In this document: piece by piece, positions 22,180 through 33,219 of the stretch
How positions within the stretch are numbered: the first letter of the stretch is position 1
Layout: each line of letters begins with the position of its first letter
Assembly: GCA_963576735.1 (NCBI GenBank)
Contig: OY755190.1
Span: forward strand, 5,635,695-5,699,694
Origin: Bedellia somnulentella
Lineage: Eukaryota > Arthropoda > Insecta > Lepidoptera > Bedelliidae
DNA length: 64,000 nucleotides
Direction of reading: 5' to 3'
Notes under the pieces: model-generated
The model's input: only the letters and a program-made list of their open reading frames with translations
What the model was told of the DNA's origin: nothing
Database searches by the model: none
Position numbers and translations under genes: made by a program

Positions 22180-23515
22180 CAAATGCTGACATACCTTTAG
22201 AATATGCAGAATTACTCAAGCACTGCCTTACAACTGGCTACTTACTTTGGGATAAGGAATTCTACATCCAGACTGATGGTGTGGCAATGGGATCCCCAGT
22301 CTCTCCTATTGTAGCCGATATATTCATGGAACGATTGGAGGAGATTGCACTAAAATCCTTCCCTGTCACTCCAAAGGTTTATAAGAGGTACGTAGATGAT
22401 ACTTTTGCAATCCTACCCAAAAACATAGTCTCTGCATTCTTAGACTATCTTAATTCCATTAACCCTAAGATCCAATTTACAATGGAATTAGAGACTAATA
22501 ATAGTTTAGCCTTTCTAGATGTCCTCTTGATAAGGAATTCTGATAACTCAATTAGTCACACAGTTTATAGGAAACCCACCCACACTGATAGGTACCTCAA
22601 TGGTGACTCACACCACCATCCATCTCAGTTAGCTACTGTTGGTAAAACTTTGTTTCAGAGAGCCAAACATCTTTGTGACGAACACCATCTTGCTGGAGAG
22701 CTCAGTCATGTGAAACAAGTTCTTCACAACAACAAGCTGAAATTGCCCCGCCAACGTCACCGCTCCTCCGATAAACTACCTACTGTCGAAAGACTCCCTG
22801 CTACTCTACCTTTTGTAAAGGGTGTAACAGACAAAATTAGTACTGTGTTACAGCGTGCTTCCATTAAGACCTATTTCAAGCCGCACCAAAAGATAAGTCA
22901 GTTTCTAAGACCTATCAAATGTCAGATCCCTTTACAAGATGCAGGCGTTTATAAACTAGACTGTGAGTGTGGTCTTTCATACATCGGCCAAACAAAGCGT
23001 AGTGTAGCAACTCGCGTTAGAGAACATATTGCTGATATGAAGAATAGGCGTCCTGGAAGATCTGCTTTGTGTGAACACACCTTCGATAAGCCAAACCACC
23101 ACATGCGTTTTGACAAACCTACAATTCTAGCAAAAGAGAATCGATTGATACCTAGAATGATACGCGAGTCTATTGAAATAAAGAAACATCCAAACTTCAA
23201 TAGAGATGATGGTTGGCAATTACCACCTGCTTGGAACCCGATCATTAGCACAACTAAGCGAGGGAAGAACACTAGCAAGACTCCAGATAACATTAGCTCT
23301 TTTTGTACATAGCAAATATTAAACGCAAATGTAACTTAAAATTTTGTGAAGGTAGTTAGTATTAATAATTTTATAGTACTGTATAATGACAAATAACACC
23401 TCAGTCTTCCCGTGACCATGATAACTGAAAAGTTTTCGAAACGTCGGGCTTTAAAAATAATGTAATAACACGCGATTAAAATATCCGAAAATCAATAGTT
23501 GTTTCAATTACATCT
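22180..23515 (+). mobile_element. Penelope-like element, 5'-truncated
   Basis: The element begins inside the reverse-transcriptase domain at about 22,182 and runs through the stop at 23,310-23,312 to a non-coding 3' end. Its last 110 bases recur in inverted orientation at about 57,310-57,412, which helps place the 3' boundary at about 23,515. Penelope-like elements pair a reverse transcriptase with a GIY-YIG endonuclease, as seen here. The missing fingers region makes this copy inactive. Confidence 0.9.
22182..23312 (+). pseudogene. Penelope-like reverse transcriptase with GIY-YIG endonuclease, N-terminally truncated
   Basis: The open frame reads NADIPLEYAELLKHC, then YIQTDGVAMGSPVSP, and includes the catalytic YVDD (near 22,389-22,400). 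After the connector lies the endonuclease: GVYKLDCECGLSYIGQ at about 22,942-22,989, followed by TKRSVATRVREH, which supplies the conserved Arg-x3-His-type residues. The last part (HPNFNRDDGW) is also typical of the family. No internal stop over about 376 codons, so the copy is fairly young, but about half of the protein is lost at the 5' end and no start codon of its own is credible. Confidence 0.9.
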
Positions 23516-24159
23516 AAATGTATTTTTACATATACATAAACTCACGCCATTGAGATGATCGACATACAAATCAAATAATACCTCATTATTAGTAGATGAA
23601 AGATAGAAGACGCATATGCGTGTTTAGATACAATAAAGATATTAAGGATTATGAATGGCAGTGAAAGTACACCTTACGGAGGTGCGTGTAGAGTTATTGT
23701 AGTTTGGTGTTGCTTTACATGTACGTGAGGAATCATAGCGAGAGCTGCCAAACAGAAGAAGAAACAGATAACTTCATGTGATTTTGTAACGGTTTTAATC
23801 AAAATAAACAACAAATTTTAAAATAATGGTTTTTAGGAAGAATAAAGTAACGAATAAACAAAGGAAACTCGTGATATTTTGTATTTTCTTTGTGAAAAAA
23901 GTAAGGAATCTACCGGTTCATATATCTATAGGCGTAAACGGAGCTAATTCACTATCAGCCGCATGAAGTTATAGCGCTTATTCACTGAATGACATCATCA
24001 TCAGATACTGTGAGCATCGACATTGGGCGGTACTGTGACGCCAATAGCAGTAAAAGCGCTAAATTATATATCTTCTAACAATTTTACAATTTTTAAAATA
24101 AATATTCATTCATAATTCATAATAAAAATATTCAAATTAAGCTATTAATAAATTACTTG
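23516..24159. other. intergenic DNA
   Basis: A short RTE-A tail-like piece (catatacataaactcacgcc) lies at 23,530-23,550. The rest is unassigned. Confidence 0.4.
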
Positions 24160-24232
24160 GTACTCTGAACACCAGGTGACAATGTCACGTGATGTTCAGA
24201 AGTATTAATACTTCGGTGTGAATATTTGAGTC
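24160..24232 (+). repeat. SINE-2 fragment
   Basis: 'ggtactctgaacaccaggtg' through 'atgttcagaagtatta' and a short 'tcggtgtgaat' end. Confidence 0.75.
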
Positions 24233-24297
24233 TGTAAGTCTAAATTATTAATTTAATGAAAATTAAAACAATATGTAATCATACAAAGCGAATCCGA

Positions 24298-24413
24298 TTA
24301 GTGCCGGCTTAAAATGTCACTACCCCTTTCTACCCACACTGGTGTCGTAAGAGGCGACTAAGGGTGTGGGATTTTGAGTGGTTTTTGGGTGATGCGATTG
24401 GAGACTCATCACA
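24298..24413 (+). repeat. SINE-1 head, 3'-truncated (subfamily B)
   Basis: 'tagtgccggcttaaaatgtc' to 'ggagactcatcac'. The 3' half is missing, which a normal reverse-transcription truncation would not give, so a later deletion is likely. Confidence 0.8.
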
Positions 24414-25268
24414 TAATCATTTGAACTATTAAGGTAGATATCGTTTTATACAAGTTATATCAATTTGGTGGTATGACCAGTTGGTTTGTTTCATGAAAAC
24501 CTTATTTAGTGCATGATGAACAATTCACTAGCGCTTTTTAGCAAATTAGCGTTGAGAAGACATACATTGCGTCAGTAGAACAGCTTTTATCATAAGTTTT
24601 GGGTGTTTCTCCGTTTGTTTCTGTAACTTTGTGCAATTGCAGGTAAATATAAAATATTTATTTAGTTTTTAAGAAGTTATTTATTTATCTTATATATCAG
24701 GATATGGTTTTTTTTATTGTTTTAGTGAAGTCGAAGAGTTTGTAGAAGTTACTGTTTGAGGAAAAACGATAAACTAATATTTTGATACAGAATTTGAAAA
24801 GACAGTGAAGTGTAAAGTTGTGCAAATAAAACAACTTTGTAATGTTTTTATTGAACTTGCTATATTGGCTGATCTAAATTTATTTCCGACACAGCTACCT
24901 AAAAGTATTATTATACATTTATATTTTATCCAAGTCTAACTTAAATCCATCGAACGTAACCGAATTATTAGTTCCTTTCCTAACCAATCCTATTAATATT
25001 ATAAATGTGAAAATTTAGAGGTTTGGATGTTTGTGTGTTTTAGGCAAAAAGACTCCTTAAGTACATAATGTATATGAATGAAATTGAATTGAAAATGGCA
25101 GAATGCTAGATAATGACCCAAATTATAACATAGGATATTTTTATCCCGGAAAAAATTGATTAATAAAATATTCACGCCCGATTAAACTACGAGTACCGGA
25201 AAAAAACGCCTTAAGCTTTGTCATAAGAAAATTTGACAGTACGAAACGAAGTCGTTCGTGTCGGGTCA
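24414..25268. other. intergenic DNA
   Basis: 24,985-25,200 contains phrases common in dispersed arthropod repeats ('taggatatttttatcccgg') that I cannot classify. No gene seen. Confidence 0.4.
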
Positions 25269-25460
25269 GCTATAAGTAGGGTTGCCAACCGTACTCTAAA
25301 ATAGAGTACTGTCCGCTATATCATGTGTCGTACTCTATAATCTATAACACTAATATAGTACGCTAAAATACTCTTTTTTACAAAATTTTTAGTGCACGTC
25401 TGTAATGAATAATGCTACGCAAAAACCTTAATCAAAATAAAAAAGTCCACTATTTACTGT

Positions 25461-25955
25461 AATTCGGTATGCAAAGTTTTACTAAAGTGATGCTGATTAC
25501 AAAACCATTTCGAGATATTATGGTTATAAACAATATTTTCTTAAAATTATATCAATTGAAGCTAAGATGACTGTTATTTTATCAAAAAACTGTAACAGTG
25601 TTTGACCTTCAATGTTGTTTCAAAGACATACGGTTTTGCAGTTTATTAATAAAATATCGAAAATCATAGGTTTGTTTAGTATAATATCGTAATAATTTCA
25701 TTTGACATCACAAATTCATGATATGTTTTGCAATCAGCAACATTTTTATAAAACATTTCGCTTCATTCGCATGTCGCTACGTGATTTTATCGATCGATGA
25801 CGTCATTATGTACAAAAGTTGAACAATCTTTAAAAATTCATAACTTTACAATTATTCATTTTAAATGGAAAATATTCAAATTAGTCTTTTATTTTCGTGT
25901 TTACTATCGAATAAAAATATTTAATTAATACCAAAAAAAAACTTTGTCGCCGATT
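25461..25955 (-). mobile_element. 500-bp MITE, copy 2 (inside the hAT)
   Basis: Starts AATTCGGTATGCAAAGTTTT and is, in reverse complement, a close match over its whole length to the copy at 37,422-37,920. The right terminal repeat is damaged (aaactttgtcgcc in place of aaactttgcatacc). No coding capacity. Confidence 0.85.
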
Positions 25956-26444
25956 TATCAATCCGTAATCGAACGTTCCTGAACACAGCCACTAATGTCA
26001 TTCATTTTATTAAATGTGTCAATGTCATGTAACGAGTTATTTTGAGTTGTCCGGAGTTTGAGGTTACCGGTTACATTGATTTTGTTTCCGCTGTGTGGTG
26101 ATTGTGACTTGTTCTTGTTTGTTTATATAGACATGGATACTTCATATTAAACTAATAAAATAAAATTTTACTAATTACTAATAAAATTTTAAAATTGCTC
26201 CAAGCCAAATTGTTTAATAATAATAACGCAGACTTTATGAAAAAATTTACCGCTGTAAAATGGCAATCATAGATTAAAAAACGTTGGATAGGTCATTTAC
26301 GAGGCAATCGGCGCTTACGAGTGGCACCGATTGCGGCAAATGAACGCACACCACTCGGAATATATCCAAACAACACACCAAGAAATATATTTGAAATATA
26401 AGCGAGATAGCACATCTTAAAGCAAGCGCTAAAAAGAGATAAAT

Positions 26445-26825
26445 ATATTTATAAAGTGTTATTCGTGAAAAGTGAAAAGTGTGGTGTGAAAGATGATATT
26501 GTAAGAAAGATAGAAAAAGGAATGTTGAGATGGTTTGGGCACATAGAGAGGATGGATGATAGAAAATTGGTAAAACGGATCTATAGAGCTAGTGTGGATG
26601 GGAATGTTAGTAGAGGACGACCACGGAGAACATTACTTGGACCAAATTGAGAGTGTGCTCAAAAAGGCTGGCGTCCGAAGTATGAAAAATAAAAGAGCAT
26701 GTATGAAAAGATTGATGGATGTAAACGAAGCTAGAGAGGTTTGTCAGGATCGTACGAAGTGGCGATCGATAGTCTCTGCCTACCCCAATGGGAATTAATG
26801 GCGTGAGTATATGTATGTATGTATA
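26445..26825 (+). mobile_element. RTE-A LINE 3' end, best-preserved copy
   Basis: Codes, with one frameshift near 26,630, for MLRWFGHIERMDDRKL, then YRASVDGNVSRGRPRR, then VLKKAGVRSMKNKRACMKR and finally NEAREVCQDRTKWRSIVSAY. The 3' end is 'aatggcgtgagtatatgtat' plus TATG repeats. It defines the family used to name the other fragments. Severely 5'-truncated. Confidence 0.9.
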
Positions 26826-27283
26826 TTTTCTCTGTACCGTCGTGAAATATGACACTAAGACGACCGTTTGACAAAGAATAAAGACCTATACGCAGGATTT
26901 ATTATAAATTATATTATTATTATTTATTTTTATTTATTTTTTCAATTATAATTAAAACGTTGTAAATTTATAATACTTACGAATGATAAATAATCTCATC
27001 ATTTTAGTAGTTTTTCTACTACAGTTTGTGCAAAATCTCATCACACACGACGGCATTCTCGATTATTTTGATAAACGAACACGCCAAAACAGGTGAACGG
27101 TTGCGACGGCAGCTAGTGCGCGACTGAAGTCAGATGAGCCATTTAGCCTGTCTTTTAAGTGCCACTTATGAGCGCGCATGACTTATCTACGGTTTTTTAT
27201 TAGTACATCTATGATGGCAATATATTTTTAAAAAATGTCCTCAAGAATTTGATTGTTTAAAAAAATATTAGCTATATACTCTC

Positions 27284-27390
27284 TGTTCCCGCCACTTCAG
27301 CATTTACAGAAAGAGTATTTTCGGTCATGATTCTGAAGTGGCGAGAAGAGAGAAACAGAGCTTCATTGAATTTAATCAAAAATTAGCTCT
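27284..27390 (+). pseudogene. hAT transposase C-terminal (dimerisation) remnant
   Basis: The reading frame gives SVPATSAFTERVFSV, then a short helix and EERNRASLNLIKN before a stop. The P-A-T-S-A-x-x-E-R-x-F-S core is the hallmark of the hAT dimerisation domain. Nothing of the catalytic part is readable around it. Confidence 0.8.
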
Positions 27391-27904
27391 TGATATATAT
27401 AAATTTAGAGTTTTAGAATTTTTAGACTCATTCGATACCTTTAAAAATAATGAAAATTTGTTATATGCCGCAAGAAGTGCTACAAAATACCTTTTTAAAA
27501 GATAAAAATAAATGGTACTCTTTTTAATAAGTGCATACTCTTTATTTACCTCCTTTAAAATCAGATATACTTTATTTCTGCTAAAAAAGTTGGCAACCCT
27601 AGCTATAAGTAGTAGCTATGATTAAGTAATTGGTCAAGTACAAGTCGGGTCCTCCATGAAGTGTTTGTTTTATTATTATTTTTTATTTTGATTTTTGTAA
27701 ATATGTTTGTACCTGCTGACTATATCTTGTTAAAAGCAATTCATGTTGCTTTCTTTTCATTAAGATTCACAGTACAGCACATATTCAAGTACGATGTTTG
27801 CATTGTTATTTTAATAAGCGTAATATTTGATTACAAGAGATACTAGTTTGTAGATATTTGTCAAATGTCATTCAAAATATTATAAGTTTATAATATTATA
27901 TGTA

Positions 27905-28147
27905 TGTTTTGTCGGCTTAGAATAGCACTACCCCATTTCTTCCGTTGGGTGAACGTAAGAGGCGACTAAGGGACTGAGGCTTTTAAGGGATTTTTGGGCG
28001 ATGCGGTTGGAGACCCATCACCAACAACCTCCCCACTCAACTTTCCAAAAGTGGTTGAGGAATTTCTAATTCTTTAGCTCTGGCTACAAGCCTAGAAGGA
28101 GTACCTTCTGGGGATTTACAGCCGTGAGTATATGTATGTATGTATGT
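27905..28147 (+). repeat. SINE-1 copy just upstream of the 1180-residue gene
   Basis: 'ttttgtcggcttagaatagc' to 'gagtatatgtatgtatgtat'; lacks the first few bases. It lies about 110 bp before the inferred splice acceptor of the next gene, so probably within an intron in its 5' UTR. Confidence 0.85.
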
Positions 28148-28250
28148 TTAAAAGAGTAGTCCAAGTAAAAAGGTCTTTTAGACAAAGTGTACTTGCACCC
28201 AGCTTTAGCCAACCAAATTTCCCATCACAATACTTCACCTGGTTGTTATT

Positions 28251-28259
28251 TATTTTCAG
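28251..28259 (+). promoter_or_regulatory. inferred 3' splice site before the 1180-residue ORF
   Basis: A pyrimidine-rich run and CAG precede the likely start ATG by 14 bases. If used, the upstream in-frame Met at 28,187 is intronic. The 5' exon was not found. Confidence 0.6.
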
Positions 28260-28273
28260 TACAACAAATAGAC

Positions 28274-31200
28274 ATGGTGTGTGACGCTGCAGAGTCCTTG
28301 GGACAGAAACACCGTCGTCTAAATGAACTGGTCACCAGTACTGTTCGGAACGGAGCCAAGTTCGAGGAAGTACTACAGCAACCAGAACGTAATGACCTGG
28401 ACAGACTCCACAAGATCGATGTAGCGGCCAGCTACAGAAATGTTGACTACATATTAGAAACATTAAAAGGAGATGACATCTTTTACATCACCAGAGCTAT
28501 TAATAAGAGCCCTTGGCTCATCACCGACCAACAATATGCACACATAATAAATCCAAGATATTTAAACGAACAACTTCAACAGGTCATGATACAAAAAGGT
28601 TTTTGCAAACTAATGCTACATGTCCGACTTCGTCTTAAGGATACGACAAGAAATGAAGAATTCTTCAATTACTACAATGAAATTAATTTCGACCAGGCTC
28701 TGAAATGGCTTCCTAACTGCTCTTTAAATATTATAGAAGAGACAGTTAAAAAACATCATAAACTAATTCCTGTGAGTTTATTTCAACGTCTCTGTCAAAA
28801 ATCCATTACAGTTCTGGAAATTATCCATGCAGAAAAGGCATTGACTTATTATCATTTGAAATCTGCAACTTTTTTGCTAAAAAAACACACTCAAACGTTT
28901 TTGGACATAATGGAAGCTGAGAAACAAAATCGGTGTATAAACCTTAATGCAAAATACACAGAAACGTTAATGAAAACATGTCCAAATAGAGTTATAGACC
29001 GCTTCGAATTTTACGCGAATTACATTGATATTCCCACATTCATTAAGTACTTAGGGAGCCAAAATATTAAATCATTTTTACTGAAACAGATGCAAAACAG
29101 TGAGCTCAAATCGTTTTTTAAGTACAATAACATTAGTTACTTTATAGCCGCCATTCCAGCAAAGGAACGGTTCGACTTTGTGAAAGATGTTTTTATTAAC
29201 AAAACTGAGATTGAGAATACTGATTCTGAGCAAAGCCCTGTTCTTTATCATTCTTGCGTGAGTTTTGTACTGGACAGCATGAATTCGAAATCGAGCAAGT
29301 TGTATCAATGGTACCGCCATGCTCCTTTTGCAGTGGCATTTCCCGAACTGAAGAAACTTATACGACTCGAATCTTCTCCAGACGAGCGTGTACTTATTTG
29401 CAACTTAATGCTAGATTGCGCCCACCGCGATTTGGACAAAATACAAACAGTTCTTGAATACTATCTTGAAAAGCATATCAATGAGCTATTTCGGTATAAA
29501 GTTCAGTTCGTCCACAAATTAATAAGAGATACTAACACTCATGCATACAATGAAAAGGCTTGGAAAATGCTCGATGAACTTTTTCACAGTATGGAAGTAT
29601 ATATGGAATCGGATAATAACGTAGGAACTTGCGCTGCTACTGTAGTAATTTACAAACTTCTTAATAATCAGCAAATTCCTGAAATAGTTTTACAGAAAAT
29701 AAGTTCATGTCATTTCTTATTTAATAAGACGAAATCATACACACCTGAACAAAAAACAACCCTTGTACAATTTTGGAAAGATCACTTATCAAAAAAGTTT
29801 AATTTATCTACAGACATTAAGAACGATGTAAATTCCGAAGAAACATTGTGTTACTTAGAGTCGTTGCTCGAATTTATAAAAATTACCGAGCAAGACATTA
29901 CTGACTATCCTATAGTTATGGAGAAGCTGAGAGAGCTTATTGAATACCAAAATAAAACTGAAGGCAATGAAATGGGCCATCTATACACATTGATGAAAAA
30001 GTCCTGGAGAAGGCAAATCTTCGAATATTCGTTGGTTCTGTCACCTTCAGGACCATCATGTTTTAATGCTCTAAAGCATGACCCACAACTTCTAAAGCGG
30101 TACGAAAAACAGGTGGAAAAAATTCGTTTTAATAATAGTAGCAATTTAACAAAAGTTCACAAGAAACTAAGGTCATATTGGCCTGATTCTTTAGCTCAAG
30201 AATGGGCGACAGATTATCGCAAAAGGTTAGAGGCCAGCGGTGGGCAAAGGAATAACGCACGAAATTTATTTTATCTCTCAACTAGAGATGAAGTGTTAAA
30301 CTTAATTAATAAATATGTCCCCACTAATGATAAAATAACACATAGTGACGCTGATGAAATAACTCTAAGTTCACAAAAGCAGATTTGTAAATATATGCAT
30401 GTAGCCAGGCCGCAACCAGACCCAGATGCCTTATTACAATATGCTAAAGGTGATTACGTACAGTATGTACTACCATCACTTTGCTCTATATTCTCGAAAA
30501 TGAGTCCTAAACTTAGTATTGAATACATCCCAAAGTTATTGAACTCTCCAGTATCCGTACAAAAACACGGACTTCGGTTTTTAATCAAAAAAGCTAATCA
30601 TGACGAAATAATAAGTAATTTCTCAGTAATCTGGGAAAAAACTAAGAATTCATCAATCAGAGGTGTAATATTTGTGTCAACGCATCATTTGCTTTGCGGT
30701 GAAAAAAACTCAACGAAAGCTGATAAATTGTGGGCTTTGTTGGAAACATTCCTCGATCGACTTGGGCCAGATGAAACCCAAACTGTTTACGATGCTTTAG
30801 CAAACACATCTTTGCCAAATGATCAAATAAAAGCAAAGTTTTGTCTTAAAAGCTATGTATTTCTTAAAACATTACCGATTAAACGGAACCCTGAATCTTT
30901 GATTAATTCTGTCTTAAATGAAATGCCTAATGTTATAAAACATATGAACCAAGAGTTTGTATACAATTTATTAGAGGAATATGTTAAGAATATAATACTG
31001 AAAGACGGCGATTTAGATAAATCGAATGTGCCTTCAAGTTTCATGTCTTTGTTATCATCATTTCTGCTTGGTGCCCAGAATGAGCACGATCAGCAAAAAC
31101 GGTATGATCGACTATGTCTCCCTTTACTAGAAATAGTGGCTAAGAGATGGGTAAAATTAAACCCTGAATGTCGCAAAAATTTCGCAATAAACGATTTACT

Positions 31201-31816
31201 TCAAGATAATTTACTTACTAATTTTATAAACCATTTCAAGAAAAATATATTTGATACGGATTTTATCAGTCCTTTAAATTTGATTAGTAACATTGCTGAG
31301 AATCTAAAATTATGGCTACCGCTTGCTGAAAATTATGTAATTATAAGAGTGTGGGACTTGTTCGCCGCTTTCATAGAGAGTGTATTTGAGACGAAGCCAG
31401 AAATCAATTTAGAAGCCGCCGAAGATAAATGGAAGACGTTACGTCAAAAATCTATGCCACCATTTGCAGATAAATGTTTGACAATTTTGAAAAATGATGT
31501 TACTTCACTTTTCCCATCAATATATAAATCGTTTCAAGTTGCTTTTCAAATACTTATTTACAAAGACTGTTTTGCTGCTTATTACGATACCGACGAAATA
31601 TGTGATGTCTTGGAACATTTTCTGGAAGATAAAGAATTCACTGCTGGCTATTTGTTTGTAATAGAACAATTAAAGAACACCAGTTTTTATTCGGTAGAAA
31701 ATAAAATAAAAAATATCGTTCAGACGATAACTAAGCACCCATCGAAAGAAGTTATTTTGAATTTTAATTCTCTGGTGAGTGATATATTCATAAGGCCTCA
31801 AGCAACTGTGCAATAA
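28274..31816 (+). CDS. large alpha-helical protein of unknown function, single coding exon
   Basis: I do not recognise this protein. The frame is open for 3.6 kb. I place the start at the ATG at 28,274 (MVCDAAESLGQKHRRLNEL), not 29 codons earlier, because tattttcag at 28,251-28,259 is a strong splice acceptor directly upstream, so a 5'-UTR intron probably ends there. The 1180 residues are Leu/Lys/Asn-rich with many predicted helices and no signal peptide or membrane segment. Recurring two-helix units, such as FDQALKWLPNCSLNIIEE, suggest an ARM/HEAT-like solenoid; this is inference. No catalytic motif seen. The intact frame and steady codon use argue for a real host gene. A candidate ATTAAA poly(A) signal lies at 31,840. 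Confidence 0.85.
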   Translation: MVCDAAESLGQKHRRLNELVTSTVRNGAKFEEVLQQPERNDLDRLHKIDVAASYRNVDYILETLKGDDIFYITRAINKSPWLITDQQYAHIINPRYLNEQLQQVMIQKGFCKLMLHVRLRLKDTTRNEEFFNYYNEINFDQALKWLPNCSLNIIEETVKKHHKLIPVSLFQRLCQKSITVLEIIHAEKALTYYHLKSATFLLKKHTQTFLDIMEAEKQNRCINLNAKYTETLMKTCPNRVIDRFEFYANYIDIPTFIKYLGSQNIKSFLLKQMQNSELKSFFKYNNISYFIAAIPAKERFDFVKDVFINKTEIENTDSEQSPVLYHSCVSFVLDSMNSKSSKLYQWYRHAPFAVAFPELKKLIRLESSPDERVLICNLMLDCAHRDLDKIQTVLEYYLEKHINELFRYKVQFVHKLIRDTNTHAYNEKAWKMLDELFHSMEVYMESDNNVGTCAATVVIYKLLNNQQIPEIVLQKISSCHFLFNKTKSYTPEQKTTLVQFWKDHLSKKFNLSTDIKNDVNSEETLCYLESLLEFIKITEQDITDYPIVMEKLRELIEYQNKTEGNEMGHLYTLMKKSWRRQIFEYSLVLSPSGPSCFNALKHDPQLLKRYEKQVEKIRFNNSSNLTKVHKKLRSYWPDSLAQEWATDYRKRLEASGGQRNNARNLFYLSTRDEVLNLINKYVPTNDKITHSDADEITLSSQKQICKYMHVARPQPDPDALLQYAKGDYVQYVLPSLCSIFSKMSPKLSIEYIPKLLNSPVSVQKHGLRFLIKKANHDEIISNFSVIWEKTKNSSIRGVIFVSTHHLLCGEKNSTKADKLWALLETFLDRLGPDETQTVYDALANTSLPNDQIKAKFCLKSYVFLKTLPIKRNPESLINSVLNEMPNVIKHMNQEFVYNLLEEYVKNIILKDGDLDKSNVPSSFMSLLSSFLLGAQNEHDQQKRYDRLCLPLLEIVAKRWVKLNPECRKNFAINDLLQDNLLTNFINHFKKNIFDTDFISPLNLISNIAENLKLWLPLAENYVIIRVWDLFAAFIESVFETKPEINLEAAEDKWKTLRQKSMPPFADKCLTILKNDVTSLFPSIYKSFQVAFQILIYKDCFAAYYDTDEICDVLEHFLEDKEFTAGYLFVIEQLKNTSFYSVENKIKNIVQTITKHPSKEVILNFNSLVSDIFIRPQATVQ

Positions 31817-31839
31817 CTATTTATTTGTAATTAATAACT

Positions 31840-31845
31840 ATTAAA
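31840..31845 (+). terminator. candidate poly(A) signal ATTAAA
   Basis: Lies 24 bases after the stop codon of the 1180-residue gene, in AT-rich DNA, so its specificity is limited. Confidence 0.4.
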
Positions 31846-31849
31846 ATCT

Positions 31850-32425
31850 ATAAAATATAAACAAGATAATAGTTTTTTACTTAATAGAAGAAACTCCTCT
31901 TTTCAAACCCAAAACTGAAAGAAATATAAAATTGTTTCATTCATAATACAAGCTTTTCTTGGCTTGGCCGGCGGCGACTACTGACTGGTACTACTGTCGC
32001 CATTTTAAAATTTCGGCCTGTCATTGTCAGTTAGTTATCATATCAACTATATAAAAATTATAGGGTGACCTACGTATATAATAAATTATCACTTTCATTA
32101 ATATTTTTTGTAGTGGAAACTTTTTTTAAAAGACAATTATTTCTATGATGTATCTTTGCTTATTAATAAACGCTTATATTTCCAGTATTCAATATAAAAA
32201 TTTATGAAAATTATTATTTATTTTGTTAAATTTTATCTAAGTAGGCTAACACCGTCCGAAAAGTTGTGCGCGCATGACTATAGCGGTGCGGGTCACGGGA
32301 AGTGGGGAAAAGCTCCCAAATAAGATTTCACTTCGTATACACTGATGCGTAGGATCTAATCCTGATGCGGGGATGTACCAATGTGTCATTTCTTAAGTCA
32401 TAACTGTCTGACATATATATAAAAA
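31850..32425. other. intergenic DNA
   Basis: 32,255-32,395 is a less AT-rich stretch ('gcgggtcacgggaagtgggg') that could be an unassigned SINE. No gene seen. Confidence 0.4.
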
Positions 32426-32433
32426 TACAAGGC

Positions 32434-32788
32434 AAATACGACATGATATCTTAATGGGTAGAACACCGGTTAACGAGCAAGCGACTGGTGTTCAAATCCC
32501 GGATCGAGCCTACACCAATTTGTCTTTTCTAAAGACATATGTGTGGTTAATTTATCACGGTTGTTAACGGTGAGGCAAAACATTGTGAGGAAACCCACGT
32601 GTACCACCCACTGAGTTGTACTTAGTCGTGTGACAGTGTATTCGTACAAAACGGCGATAGGCCTGCCCCCTATCACGTGAGTACACTGTCCATGCAAAAC
32701 GTGGGTACTAGTAAGTATTAGTACCTCTGCCAAACCCCTTCGGGGGTATTCGGCGTGAATGTATGTTATGTTATGTTATGTTGTATGT
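32434..32788 (+). repeat. SINE-2, full-length reference copy with target-site duplication
   Basis: 355 bp between two copies of TACAAGGC (32,426-32,433 and 32,789-32,796). The tRNA-derived head carries an A box (aatgggtagaacacc) and a B box (ggtgttcaaatccc). The tail is a TTATG repeat after 'ttcggcgtgaatg'. The pol III promoter elements look complete. It defines the family for this window. Confidence 0.95.
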
Positions 32789-33219
32789 TACAAGGCTGTT
32801 AACAGAAATAAAAAAGTGCCTATAAATTCACTGACCCAGCAAAATGAATGACCCAAACGATATCTGATGTTTAGAATTATTTTTTCTGTGCCACCTTTTT
32901 AAGGGATCTTTGTTTGAATATGAAATGTAAAAGACAGTACACGATAAGGTAAGCTTCTGATTTACAGGATTAAAAAAATGATTTTATGTAGTTATACAAC
33001 AAATCCTTGAGTATAAAATAATGAAACAGTTTGCAGAGAAGTACAATTGACAGTGTTATCGCTAAAAGCGATCTCTTCCAGACAACATTTGGCAGGTAAG
33101 ATCAGCAAATTTAGGATACACAGTCATTCGGGTAGACATACCAGACAAGGGCAAAAATAAATAAATATAATTAGCTTACATTAAAACGAACTTGTTTACT
33201 TAAAATAATATTTATTACA

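Larger units (their letters stand above)
25277..27601 (+). mobile_element. decayed hAT transposon with 8-bp target duplication
   Basis: The ends are TAGGGTTGCCAAC and its complement. Both flanks carry GCTATAAG (25,269-25,276 and 27,602-27,609), the 8-bp duplication expected of hAT. Near the right end the plus strand still encodes a hAT C-terminal dimerisation-domain remnant (about 27,284-27,390). Two younger elements sit inside: the 500-bp MITE (25,461-25,955) and an RTE-A LINE end (26,445-26,825). Confidence 0.9.

Noticed and set aside
23410..23460. Hammerhead-ribozyme-like words (cgaaacgtc) at the 3' end of the Penelope-like element
   Set aside because: Some Penelope-like elements carry such ribozymes, but the required CUGAUGA core is not present in proper position, so I do not call one.
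28187..28273. Upstream Met as the start of the 1180-residue protein
   Set aside because: A strong splice acceptor lies between it and the next Met, so this part is most likely intronic.
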